DNA of 64,000 bases from Morinoia aosen (lineage: Eukaryota > Arthropoda > Malacostraca > Amphipoda > Talitridae): assembly GCA_030386875.1 (NCBI GenBank), contig CM059560.1, positions 42,016,757-42,080,756 of the forward strand, in the 5' to 3' direction. The notes below the pieces were generated by a model, which had not been told where the DNA came from, did not search any database, and saw nothing but the letters and a program-made list of their open reading frames with translations. The position numbers and the translations under genes are program-made. Each line of letters begins with the position of its first letter. Position 1 is the first letter of the stretch. Of the stretch, positions 44,294 to 53,128 are shown piece by piece.

Positions 44294-45570
44294 ATGTGTG
44301 AAAATAATAATGCTGCAGCCCTAGGCATAAAAATGCGGGGCTTGAAAAACTGCTATTCGGAAGAAAGCTCTGTCTCCTGGTTGTGACCTATCTTTTCGTG
44401 TGGAAGCCGTTCCTCAGTTGAGTGGCCTTCTACAGGCCTATAGACAACTATCCTCTACTATACCTTCTGATGTAAACGAAGTGACTGATGAGGAACTTAA
44501 TAGGCGTGCCGAGTATGAGGTGCAGGTGATAGAACTTTTGTCTGAAATAAAAAATTCAATTCCTACTTCCCAGGTGTCTAACTTAAGTAATACCATTCCT
44601 ACTTCCGAACCTTCTAAGGTTTCAGTTTCTGATGTTCCTTTGAATATCTTTAGAGCCCCTCCGTTGACGTTAAAGAAGTTTAGCGACAATGGGGGATGTC
44701 CTTTTGCTTTCCTTCATTTTCAAGAGTCTTTTCTTAATGCCCTTCTAGCTTATCCTAGTATGAGTGAGGGGCAAAAATTTATCTTTCTTAAAAATCAGCT
44801 TCAAGGGAGGGCTCTCAGTCTTGTTGAAGGTCTTCCTAATGAAGAGTCTAGTTTCAGATCTGCTTGGGCTTTACTCAAGCAAGATTTTCTCAATGCTGAT
44901 AAACTTATTTCTATGGCTCTTGATGAGTTGATCAGCTGTCCTAGTGTTCAGAGCTTGGCCGAAATAGGGAATTTCCTTTCTTAAGGTTAAGTTACGGCTA
45001 CTTGAGCTATCTAAGTTGGGGTTGGACTTCTGTGGCAAGAAGTCTGGCAACCTACTTTTTTCTTCTGTCATTAAAACTAAATTCCCTGACTTCTTTCTCT
45101 TGGAACTCCTTCGCTATTTTAAAGCGAGTTTCTTTTCATTAGAAATGTTTGAGAATGCACATCAAGTGCTTTCTCTTCTTGAAACAAAAAATTATCATAA
45201 ACCTAAACCATCTCTTCGCTTCCGAAATGAGGGGGTGGGGGGAATTACTCGCGCGGAAGTTAGGGATAAAACTAAACCTTCTCCTGTGCTCGATAAGTTG
45301 CCCAGTGTTAAGGTTTGTCGTTTTTGTAATTCAACTGGCCACTCGTCCTTTTCTTGTAAGAAATTTGATACGCATGCAAAGCGCGTAAAACGAGTTGGTG
45401 AGTTATTACTATGTACAGTTTGTCTAAGTAGCAAACATGTAATTTCTGAGTGCCCTGCAAAGATTAAGGGTCTTCCATTTTCTTGTTCTTTATGCAAGGC
45501 TAACACCCACGTTAGCCCTATGTGTCCCAAATTTGTAGCCTTTTCTACCCTTGCTACCGCCTCCTCATGA
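44294..45570 (+). pseudogene. gag: Element D Gag (DUF1759-type), two frameshifts
   Basis: Start at ATG 44294 (MCENNNAAALGIKMRG). One shift lies at about 44345-44390, after which the frame is open to 44984; the second lies at 44978-44984 (TAA in a CTTTCTTAAGG context). Landmarks: NIFRAPPLTLKKFSDN, FLHFQESFLNALL, FIFLKNQLQGRALSLVEGLP, then zinc fingers CRFCNSTGHSSFSC, CTVCLSSKHVISEC and CSLCKANTHVSPMC, uninterrupted here. It ends at TGA 45568-45570. Confidence 0.85.
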
Positions 45571-45598
45571 CGGTTAAAGGCACGTCTTCGGATGTGCC
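45568..45598 (+). promoter_or_regulatory. Candidate stop-codon readthrough element, element D gag-protease junction
   Basis: TGA-CGG, then hairpin GGCACGTC (45579-45586), loop TTCG (45587-45590), GATGTGCC (45591-45598). Same spacing as in element C (8 nt from stop to stem). The pair closing the loop is C-G here and T-A in C, so both sides changed together; C(UUCG)G is an exceptionally stable tetraloop. Confidence 0.75.
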
Positions 45599-46011
45599 CT
45601 ATTGTAGCTCTTTCTACTAAGCATTGCGGGGTAGTTAAGAGAATTAATTTCTTGATCGATACAGGTAGTCAGAAGTCGCTAATCGACTTAGCTACTGTTA
45701 TCCCTGATTGTTCTACAGCTGATTTACAGAAACTTACTGTTAACACTGTAGGAGCTTCTGTCCCGTTAAGGGGTAAGCAAATTAACATTGAACTCGTGCT
45801 TCCAGACAGTGAGAAGTACGAGCTTGATGTTTTTGCTATGCAGAACTTAAACCTGCAGATGGGGATTAAGGGTCTGCAAGCTAAAATTACTCAGTTTAAA
45901 ACTAAGTTTCCTCTATCCACTTCCTTTCCGGAAATAGTTGAGGATAATATTCAAGTTAACGGCATTTTAGGTGTCGATGCTCTTCAAGCATTTAAAGTCC
46001 TAAAGTCCTAA
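45571..46011 (+). pseudogene. Element D protease, truncated by the junction with E1
   Basis: In frame with Gag after the TGA. NFLIDTGSQKSLIDLA holds the catalytic DTG; KLTVNTVGAS, ELVLPDSEKYE and GILGVDALQAF follow. The frame ends at 46011 in the junction repeat, losing the C-terminal low-complexity part and all RT and integrase. Confidence 0.8.
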
Positions 46012-46699
46012 AGTCCCACTAAGATCAAAGGACTAGACCAGGGACTCTTTGAGATGCGAACTGTCCCATCAGCTATCATCCGCTGAAATTCAGACTTTAC
46101 CTCCAGCAATCGGTCCGGGGGAAGACGCCTTACTTTAGCGTGAACGGGCGGACCACTCGTCTCAATATAGTGTTCCGTCAGCGTGTTGTGATTAGGGTTT
46201 ACGTTAGGTAGGGAAAGGGCAAGGAATTCTGCCAACACCCGCTCGTATGGGCAAGTGATAGTGACGTTGCAAGTCACGCTTGCTGTGACGTTCAACATAT
46301 TGACAGAGTGGAGAGGCCTTCTTTCACTGGATTCGCTATCAAACAAGCATCCGTTTCTCACGTCCACCACGAGCGCAAACCTCTGCAGAAAGTCTGCACC
46401 AATGATGGCCGTGTCCACATCCGCCACTATGAACACGAACTCCATTGAGCGCTTGAGATTCAGGGAACAAGTAAGTGATTTTGTGCCGTAGCATAGGATG
46501 GGTGAGCCGTTCGCGGCTTTAAGGCTCGGGGTTCCCGTACCCTGTTTCTCTATTCGGGAGGCCGGGATAAGGCTGACAGCGCTACCCGTGTCTATGAGGA
46601 ATCTAATGCTGGTTAAAGGGTCAAAAATCGTGAGGCATCGAGTCAATATCGGTTTAGTAAGCGACGGCGCCTGACTCGCTCTTACGCCGCGCTGTACCC
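46010..46699 (-). pseudogene. Element E1 protease and start of RT, truncated
   Basis: Entered by -1 shift (KKRVQRGVRASQAP). FLIDTGSAVSLIPASR carries the catalytic DTG; TAIIGADFLQRF is the conserved second protease motif. After a linker, HYIETSGPPVHAKVRRLPPD and SKSPWSSPLILV are the start of the gypsy RT. The frame ends in TAG at 46008-46010 inside the junction with element D, before any catalytic RT motif. Confidence 0.85.
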
Positions 46700-46706
46700 G
46701 TTTTTT
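46661..46706 (-). promoter_or_regulatory. -1 frameshift signal of element E1: A AAA AAC plus GC-rich stem
   Basis: In the gag frame codons read CAA AAA AAC GGG, so A AAA AAC (46706-46700) is in the slippage register. After 7 nt (GGGTACA) GCGCGGCG (46693-46686) pairs with CGCCGTCGC (46669-46661), 8 pairs with one bulged base and a 15-nt loop. Heptamer, spacer and stem are the three parts of a standard -1 signal, and the protease frame is exactly -1. Confidence 0.8.
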
Positions 46707-47629
46707 TGGTGTAGGAGTGCAAACATCGGGCAGGTAGGGCCCTCGCATTTCCGAGCCATATGCAGAAACTGCTGGTGGTACCAGCACAAATCCTTAGCTT
46801 GAGGATTTTGATTCAGCCTATTGTTAGGTCTAGGGTCGTTCCTCTGAAACTGATTGAATGACCTATTTGTACGGGCCTGGCGGTCAAACGGAGGAGGGTT
46901 TTGAGGGTGATAATTTGCGTGCTGATGCGGTGATATTTGGTGTTGAGTTACCGCGTGCACATCTCCACGAGTGTTGGCACGCTCGGCTTGCTGGGTAGCG
47001 ACTAACGCTCCAACTTGCTGAGCTAGTTCTCGTAGCAGCGCGTCAGTGGCGCTGCCACTACTACTAGTACTACTGCTACTAGTTTGATTTACTGCAGGGG
47101 GCGTGCCTAGGCTATTCAGGCCCGATATTTCCGGATCGAGGAGTTTTTCGGCGAATTGGGCTATCTCATTTAGTCCCCAGGGGGCGTTAGGGGAAATGAG
47201 AAAGGGTCGTACGTGGACAGGCAACCGCTGGATGTACAATGCTTTGAGTGTTTCGTCGTCCATGTACCCCTTCGCTAAACGTCTCATATTTTTAAGCAAC
47301 TCTATAGGGGTTTGATTTTGAATTGTTGGATTTTGCGAAAGGGCAAGAATCCGAGAAAAACGATCCTTACTGTGAATTTTTAAAATTTCGTTTTTCAAGA
47401 GTGTGTAAGGGTTATCAAGGTTAGGGTTCATGAAGCTTGAAACGTCATCAATTACCTGCGTGGGTAAACTCCTAACTAGGGCAAAGTACATCCGCTTTTC
47501 GTCCGTTATGTTCAGGCTTTCGAAAAACTGTTCTGATTGTAGGAACCAGGCATCGATGCCGTTGATTTTAAAAGGTGCCAATTTTAGTGGGGAGTTAGCA
47601 TAATCGTTAGGACCCTCTGGGGTCGTCAT
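46682..47629 (-). CDS. gag: Element E1 Gag (CsRn1-type, CHCC finger)
   Basis: I start at ATG 47629 (MTTPEGPNDYANSPLKL); upstream codons have no ATG. About 315 residues, open throughout. N-terminus LAPFKINGIDAWFLQSEQFF and PIELLKNMRRLAKGYMDDE are a typical CsRn1 Gag region (W-x-x-x-E/Q-x-F). A Ser-rich stretch follows, then LCWYHQQFLHMARKCEGP with TCPMF, the CHCC motif. The last codons HQK NGYSAA overlap the pol frame and hold the A AAA AAC site. Confidence 0.85.
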   Translation of the reverse strand: MTTPEGPNDYANSPLKLAPFKINGIDAWFLQSEQFFESLNITDEKRMYFALVRSLPTQVIDDVSSFMNPNLDNPYTLLKNEILKIHSKDRFSRILALSQNPTIQNQTPIELLKNMRRLAKGYMDDETLKALYIQRLPVHVRPFLISPNAPWGLNEIAQFAEKLLDPEISGLNSLGTPPAVNQTSSSSTSSSGSATDALLRELAQQVGALVATQQAERANTRGDVHAVTQHQISPHQHANYHPQNPPPFDRQARTNRSFNQFQRNDPRPNNRLNQNPQAKDLCWYHQQFLHMARKCEGPTCPMFALLHQKNGYSAA

Positions 47630-47661
47630 TTTGGTTAATTTTGACACAGGTGTTTCCAAAT

Positions 47662-47788
47662 GGTGCTTCAGTAGCAATGGTGCTGCAGTAGCAATGGAAA
47701 TTGCGAAGGTTATTAGTTAGGAGCTTCAGTAGCAATGGAAGTTATCCTAGAAGGTCTCCTATGGTTTGCTTCAGTAGCAATGGAAATG
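47662..47788 (-). repeat. Leader motif repeats of element E1, cut by element F
   Basis: Four copies of GCTTCAGTAGCAATGG or variants; the array stops at GGAAATG (47788) where F begins. The intact array is at 52733-52930. Confidence 0.75.
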
Positions 47789-48685
47789 TGTCAAGGAATG
47801 GAAAGTCGTAGGGATTAAAATTGTGTGCGTCGTACTTTTTCTTATTTTATGTCGTCCGGTATTGGAATTCAGCTCTCTTTTTGTTCATCGGTCTTTCTTA
47901 CTGTAATTTTGCGTCGGAAGAAAACGCGTGCTGAACGCAACATCTTTTCTTATTTAATCAAGGTGATCTAGGGATTCATTCACAGCTTCAGCAGTCACCG
48001 CTCGAGGCGGAGGTGCGTTTTCTTTTAGGATAGTTTTGTGCTTTATTTATCCGGTATAGCCCTGACAATATTTCCAATATTTTCATTTTCATGTTCTAGT
48101 GTGTAACAGCTTGGTTTTGATTGTTCATCAGTGAGATCCTCAGTCGTCCCCCACACTGAGATACTCTGACAAGTTCCAGCCACAATATGACCGGGTTCCT
48201 ATATGTAAAGAAGTAAAGTCGTTCACTCGTTCTACGCAACTCCAAGGTGACAGCCGAAGAGTGCCAGAGACTGTGGGTGGCTGTTTCCGGGAGCCAGTTA
48301 CCTTCCTAGCTCCTATGCTTGCGACATTAGGTGGACTTGACTTCGCGTCGATCAACAACTTTACGGCCTATCTTAGAAGCTGCCATCTGGCCAGCTCGAA
48401 GCAGTCCATTCTCTTGGCCTTTACTTGTTCGCCTACTTGCATAGTTTCTCTGTTTACTTTACTCAGAATTGCTCGAAATTAATATTGTTTAATGTCATTA
48501 CTTATAGCTGCCTTGGCGTCCGTATTTATTATTTAGTTCTATTTTGTTACCTATTCTTAATTTCGTGCATTTAAGTGTCCCGCTCTAAATATCACTTCGT
48601 TTCATATATTCAACTTGAGTAAACTTTAAATCCTTGTTCTTATTTTTACACCGGTTCACCCAGTCGAATATCCGTAACCTGAACA
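47789..48685 (+). repeat. 5' LTR of element F
   Basis: TGTCAAGGAATGG to GTAACCTGAACA. The short antisense and sense frames inside recur in the other LTR and are not genes. Confidence 0.9.
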
Positions 48686-49134
48686 TTGGCGCTGTTGACA
48701 GGATCGACTTTTGTGGTGACCGGTGAAGTTAGTTAGGTTAGCTAGGTATATGTAGGTGTTGATATTTCTTAAGTGTACGTGCCCATTTAATCGTTCTGTT
48801 GAGTGCCTCAGCTAAGCAGAGACTGCAGAGCGCTGGTTCAGTGTCTAGTCGTGAGCCTCGTCAGTTTCTGGTTTTCGTATGAGCACGGTTTGTGAGACGG
48901 TTGTGGCTGGAGCTGGAGGTGACTTACCGGAGGTAAGAGTGCATCTTCCCGTGATCACACGGTGTCTTCTTGTTTCCTAATTCATAATTAGGAGTAGTGG
49001 AAGAATTGCTATCGGCAAGTTCTTCGGGAAAACTTCCCATTAGAGGTCATTAGGAACCTGAATATCTGTCTCTTGGGGGGGAGAAGTATTCTATTTTGTA
49101 GCATTTGTGATTCCTGACCTAATAATTTTTAGAA
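48686..49134 (+). other. Element F leader
   Basis: Primer-binding region at 48686-48705, then about 430 bp without a frame. GGTAAGAG near 48933 and TTCTTGTTTCCTAATTCAT further on could be splice-like, but this is not supported otherwise. Confidence 0.6.
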
Positions 49135-50955
49135 ATGTCTGACCTTCAGTCATTGAAAGCATTCGGTGAAAGCTTAGGTTTAAAGGGCTCTGAGTTAGCT
49201 CTGTTTATTGAGAAGCAACAAAAGATTGCTCGAGAGGATAGATGTAGAGAACGAGAATTAGAGAAAGATAAATTAGTAGCAGATGAGAGAGAGAAAGACA
49301 GGGAACACGAGCTTAGATTGACCGAGCTTCGGGGTTCTAGTGTAGACACTTCTTCCGTTTCTTCTCCTTTCCCTAGGTGCCTCTCGTGTAAAGATTCTCC
49401 TAAACCTCCTGTCTTTAATGACGGAGATGATATCTCTGCTTATTTAACTCGCTTCGAGCGCATAGCTTACTTGTTGTCATGGTCTAGGGAAACTCAGTGG
49501 GCAGTTCAGCTGGGATCACTCCTTAGGGGCAAAGCCCTTAGTATTTATTCCTCTTTACCTATTTCTACGACCGACAACTATGACTTACTTAAGGCAGCTC
49601 TTTTGAAGGGGTTTAAACAAACGCCCGACCAATATCGTGCAAAATTCCGTGCTGCTAAAATTGGTGTAGACGAAAGTTACGCACAGTTCGGAACAAATTT
49701 AGGTAGGTTATTTGACTATTGGCTCGATAGCTCTGGTTGTGAGAAGACTTTTGAGGGAATGAGGGAGTTCGTTCTAATGGATCAGTTTCTCTCCAGTGTA
49801 TCTACCGATTTAAGAGTCTTCATTAAAGAGCACGAGTGCAACTCTGTTGAGCAGATGACGAAGTTGGCCGATAGCTTCGCTACTGCAAGAAACGCTTATC
49901 CTAAAGTTGCCAGAGACAGCGACGCTAGTTCCGACTCGTCGGAAACTAAAAGTAGTGCTAGTCACAAAAATTTATTTGATCACGGTAATGTAAAATGTTT
50001 TGCTTGCGGTCTTTCTGGCCATAGAAAGAATAAATGTCCTAAAAACCCGTTAACCTATAAACATAACGTTAATAATTGTTTTGCCGTCAGTGGGTGCGGG
50101 AAATTAGAGCAGGGAACTGTTAATGGTAATTCAGTTTCCAATATCCTCAGAGATACAGGTTGTACCTGCATTGTAGTGGCAGATGACCTTGTTAAAGAAT
50201 TAAAGATTGTGCGCCACTGCGTATTGACAGACTATCTGGGCAGAGTCGATAAATTCCCGGTTGTAAAATGTAATATAAAATGTCCATCGTTTGAAGGTTG
50301 GACAGAGGCAGCTAAGGCACCTCTGAAAACTTGTTCAGTTCTCATTGGGAACGTGGAAGGAGCCAAAACTTCCAACACGAGTAAAATTATGCCTGTGCAA
50401 AATTCTGTTAATGTTGTTAAAACTAGGTCTGCTAAACAGAAGTCAATTCATCCTTTGGTTGTGCCCCAAGTGGACGCTCTAAATTTGTCACCAGACAAGT
50501 TTGCTGAAATGCAGCAAAAGTGTCCCACTTTGGAAAACGTCCGGTCGAAGGTAGAGTCTGGACGGGTGGACAGAACTAGAGGGGGAGTTTCTGTAAAATA
50601 TGTAAAAGAACAGGGATTAATCTTCAGAAAGTGTGTTGCTAGTCCCCGACTTGGTGAGGTCGGTACGAAATTGTTAGTTGTACCTCTTGACGGTAGGTCA
50701 GCAGTTTTAAAGTTGGCCCATAATTCACCCTTTTCTTGTCATTTTTCCCATAGGAAAACGGCAATGAGAATTTTCGAGCATTTCTTTTGGCACGGAGCTA
50801 GTGCAGATATTACCCGCTATTGTAAATCTTGCTATGTGTGTCAGAAGGTTTGTTCAAAAGGAAGGGTCAAAGGCCCGTTATCTATTTTTCCAAATTTGTG
50901 GGAATCCATTTCCACTGGGGAAAAGGTCTCTAAAATTTACGGCTTTTGCCACTAG
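49135..50955 (+). CDS. Element F Gag-protease-integrase-finger fusion frame
   Basis: ATG at 49135, 606 residues, no lesion. Residues 1-70: charged coiled coil (KQQKIAREDRCRERELEKDK). Residues 85-260: SCAN-like capsid region (PPVFNDGDDISAYLTRFERI, WAVQLGSLLRGKALSIYSSL, LLKGFKQTPDQYRAKFR). CFACGLSGHRKNKC zinc knuckle near 290. Protease-like ILRDTGCTCIVV near 340, with the rest of the protease short. Then, from about residue 440, CPTLENVRSKVESG, LVVPLDGRSAVLKLAHNSP, HFSHRKTAMRIF and YCKSCYVCQKV: the linker and HHCC finger of integrase. RT is not between protease and integrase. The last 20 residues are read past the deletion point. A 450-bp leader precedes it. Confidence 0.85.
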   Translation: MSDLQSLKAFGESLGLKGSELALFIEKQQKIAREDRCRERELEKDKLVADEREKDREHELRLTELRGSSVDTSSVSSPFPRCLSCKDSPKPPVFNDGDDISAYLTRFERIAYLLSWSRETQWAVQLGSLLRGKALSIYSSLPISTTDNYDLLKAALLKGFKQTPDQYRAKFRAAKIGVDESYAQFGTNLGRLFDYWLDSSGCEKTFEGMREFVLMDQFLSSVSTDLRVFIKEHECNSVEQMTKLADSFATARNAYPKVARDSDASSDSSETKSSASHKNLFDHGNVKCFACGLSGHRKNKCPKNPLTYKHNVNNCFAVSGCGKLEQGTVNGNSVSNILRDTGCTCIVVADDLVKELKIVRHCVLTDYLGRVDKFPVVKCNIKCPSFEGWTEAAKAPLKTCSVLIGNVEGAKTSNTSKIMPVQNSVNVVKTRSAKQKSIHPLVVPQVDALNLSPDKFAEMQQKCPTLENVRSKVESGRVDRTRGGVSVKYVKEQGLIFRKCVASPRLGEVGTKLLVVPLDGRSAVLKLAHNSPFSCHFSHRKTAMRIFEHFFWHGASADITRYCKSCYVCQKVCSKGRVKGPLSIFPNLWESISTGEKVSKIYGFCH

Positions 50956-51377
50956 TTTGGGTCTCGTGCAGTTTGTGCGTGTGCCATGTGGCTTGTAATG
51001 TAAACTGCCTGCGCGTCTTACGTAATGTTCATGCGATTAGTTCGGGACATTAGTTCTTGCCCTTGTCTTACCTGATGTAATTCAGAGATAAAAGTTCCCG
51101 TCTGTTAAGATTGTCGTTAATTCTTCAGGAATACAAATTTCGTGTTCACATTGCTTGTTCCGAAAATGTGGGTGCTGACATGCACAGCAGAATTTGAAGT
51201 TGTTCTTAATTGTGTTCCGTTGACTGTTAAAGTAGATGTTGTTCTGTTGGCTACTTGCCGCTTGTAAGGTTAAGTTAGTGTATTAAGTCATTGAATGAAT
51301 GAGGTAAAATAAACGATGTAAATTCTACTTTCCATTCCACTTCTGATTCCGGTGGAATCATTTTTGGTGGGGGCGTA
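50956..51377 (+). other. Element F residual 3' region and polypurine tract
   Basis: Some 420 bp between the frame and the 3' LTR, ending in TTTTTGGTGGGGGCGTA. No RT, RNase H or env motif in any frame. The deletion point is probably near 50890-50960. Confidence 0.6.
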
Positions 51378-52272
51378 TGTCAAGGAATGGAAAGTCGTAG
51401 GGATTAAAATTGTGTGCGTCGTACTTTTTCTTATTTTATGTCGTCCGGTATTGGAATTCAGCTCTCTTTTTGTTCATCGGTCTTTCTTACTGTTTTTGCG
51501 TCGGAAGAAAACGCGTGCTGAACGCAACATCTTTTCTTATTTAATCAAGGTGATCTAGGGATTCATTCACAGCTTCAGCAGTCACCGCTCGAGGCGGAGG
51601 TGCGTTTTCTTTTAGGATAGTTTTGTGCTTTATTTATCCGGTATAGCCCTGACAATATTTCCAATATTTTCATTTTCATGTTCTAGTGTGTAACAGCTTG
51701 GTTTTGATTGTTCATCAGTGAGATCCTCAGTCGTCCCCCACACTGAGATACTCTGACAAGTTCCAGCCACAATATGACCGGGTTCCTATATGTAAAGAAG
51801 TAAAGTCGTTCACTCGTTCTACGCAACTCCAAGGTGACAGCCGAAGAGTGCCAGAGACTGTGGGTGGCTGTTTCCGGGAGCCAGTTACCTTCCTAGCTCC
51901 TATGCTTGCGACATTAGGTGGACTTGACTTCGCGTCGATCAACAACTTTACGGCCTACCTTAGAAGCTGCCATCTGGCCAGCTCGAAGCAGTCCATTCTC
52001 TTGGCCTTTACTTGTTCGCCTACTTGCATAGTTTCTCTGTTTACTTTACTCAGAATTGCTCGAAATTAATATTGTTTAATGTCATTACTTATAGCTGCCT
52101 TGGCGTCCGTATTTATTATTTAGTTCTATTTTGTTACCTATTCTTAATTTCGTGCATTTAAGTGTCCCGCTCTAAATATCACTTCGTTTCATATATTCAA
52201 CTTGAGTAAACTTTAAATCCTTGTTCTTATTTTTACACCGGTTCACCCAGTCGAATATCCGTAACCTGAACA
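51378..52272 (+). repeat. 3' LTR of element F
   Basis: Near-identical to the 5' LTR; directly followed by a 39-base inverted piece of the LTR itself. Confidence 0.9.
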
Positions 52273-52323
52273 CTTAAATGCACGAAATTAAGAATAGGTA
52301 ACAAAATAGAACCCATGTACCAT
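52273..52323. other. Rearrangement junction: inverted LTR scrap and filler
   Basis: 52273-52311 is the exact reverse complement of LTR positions 48537-48575. It is followed by 12 bases (CCCATGTACCAT) that partly duplicate the adjoining CCATGTACC. The E gag copy begins at 52324. Confidence 0.85.
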
Positions 52324-52695
52324 GTCCATGTACCCCTTCGCTAAACGTCTCATATTTTTAAGCAACTCTATAGGGGTTTGATTTTGAATTGTTGGATTTT
52401 GCGAAAGGGCAAGAATCCGAGAAAAACGATCCTTACTGTGAATTTTTAAAATTTCGTTTTTCAAGAGTGTGTAAGGGTTATCAAGGTTAGGGTTCATGAA
52501 GCTTGAAACGTCATCAATTACCTGCGTGGGTAAACTCCTAACTAGGGCAAAGTACATCCGCTTTTCGTCCGTTATGTTCAGGCTTTCGAAAAACTGTTCT
52601 GATTGTAGGAAGCAGGCATCGATGCCGTTGATTTTAAAAGGTGCCAATTTTAGTGGGGAGTTAGCATAATCGTTAGGACCCTCTGGGGTCGTCAT
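52324..52695 (-). pseudogene. Element E Gag N-terminus (second copy)
   Basis: ATG at 52695 (MTTPEGPNDYANS) as at 47629. About 124 codons corresponding to the Gag N-terminus, with one visible change (W to C in GIDACFLQSEQ). It breaks at GYMD into the filler. Confidence 0.85.
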
Positions 52696-52732
52696 TTTGG
52701 TTAATTTTGACACAGGTGTTTCCAAATGGTGC

Positions 52733-52935
52733 TTCAGTAGCAATGGTGCTGCAGTAGTAATGGAAATTGCGAAGGTTATTAGTTAGGAGCTTCAGTAGCA
52801 ATGGAAGTTATCCTAGAAGGTCTCCTATGGTTTGCTTCAGTAGCAATGGAAATGCATGAAGAGTTTTGTAAAAGGTGGCTTCAGTAGCAATGGAAAAACA
52901 TGAAGAATTTGTTAGAATAGGCTGCAGTAGCAATA
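52733..52935 (-). repeat. Intact leader motif array of element E
   Basis: Six copies of GCTTCAGTAGCAATGG or variants, in the same order and spacing as at 19037-19240. Confidence 0.8.
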
Positions 52936-53118
52936 ACTTATTATTAGGGAAGAGTTTAGGGAGGAAATGCTATGTTTGACTACTGAATAATGAGGAGCAG
53001 AGTACTACCTCCTTCAAGACAACCATCAACAGAAGTTGACAGCACTGGCATGCGCTCACAAACCCACAAAGGACAACTCGTGCAAGTGAAAAAACACTCT
53101 GGTATTAATGCTATTAAT

Positions 53119-53126
53119 AGTCACCA
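53119..53126 (-). promoter_or_regulatory. Primer-binding site of element E (TGGTGACT)
   Basis: On the minus strand it lies two bases after the LTR end GTTCAT, exactly as TGGTGACC does in element X. Confidence 0.5.
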
Positions 53127-53128
53127 AT

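Larger units (their letters stand above)
42761..46012 (+). mobile_element. BEL/Pao element D, 5' half only
   Basis: One LTR (42761-43325), leader, gag and protease, roughly 70-80% similar to element C in coding parts. It ends abruptly after GVDALQAF, where minus-strand sequence of element E1 begins. The junction at about 45990-46015 consists of three tandem copies of AAAGTCCT, suggesting slippage during an end-joining event. No second LTR of this type is in the window. Confidence 0.85.
46010..47788 (-). mobile_element. CsRn1-like gypsy element E1, 5' part (leader, gag, protease, RT start)
   Basis: Minus strand. Leader repeats (47662-47788), gag, a -1 frameshift site and a protease-to-RT frame that breaks off at 46010 against element D. 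The right end was interrupted by element F at 47789. The gag finger is of CHCC type (CWYHQQF...C...C), the hallmark of the CsRn1 clade. The corresponding LTR with primer-binding site lies beyond F at 53119-55670. Confidence 0.8.
47789..52272 (+). mobile_element. Element F: young, internally deleted gypsy with SCAN-like Gag (Gmr1-like)
   Basis: LTRs 47789-48685 and 51378-52272 (897 and 895 bp) differ by one 2-bp indel and one substitution that I can see. TTGGCGCTGTTGACAGG follows the 5' LTR (primer-binding site), and TTTTTGGTGGGGGCGTA precedes the 3' LTR (polypurine tract). The interior is only 2.7 kb with one frame: Gag, protease and the integrase finger; integrase core, RT and RNase H are absent. 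It must have been mobilised in trans. It sits in the leader of element E. No clean target duplication is present because the right flank is rearranged. Confidence 0.85.
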
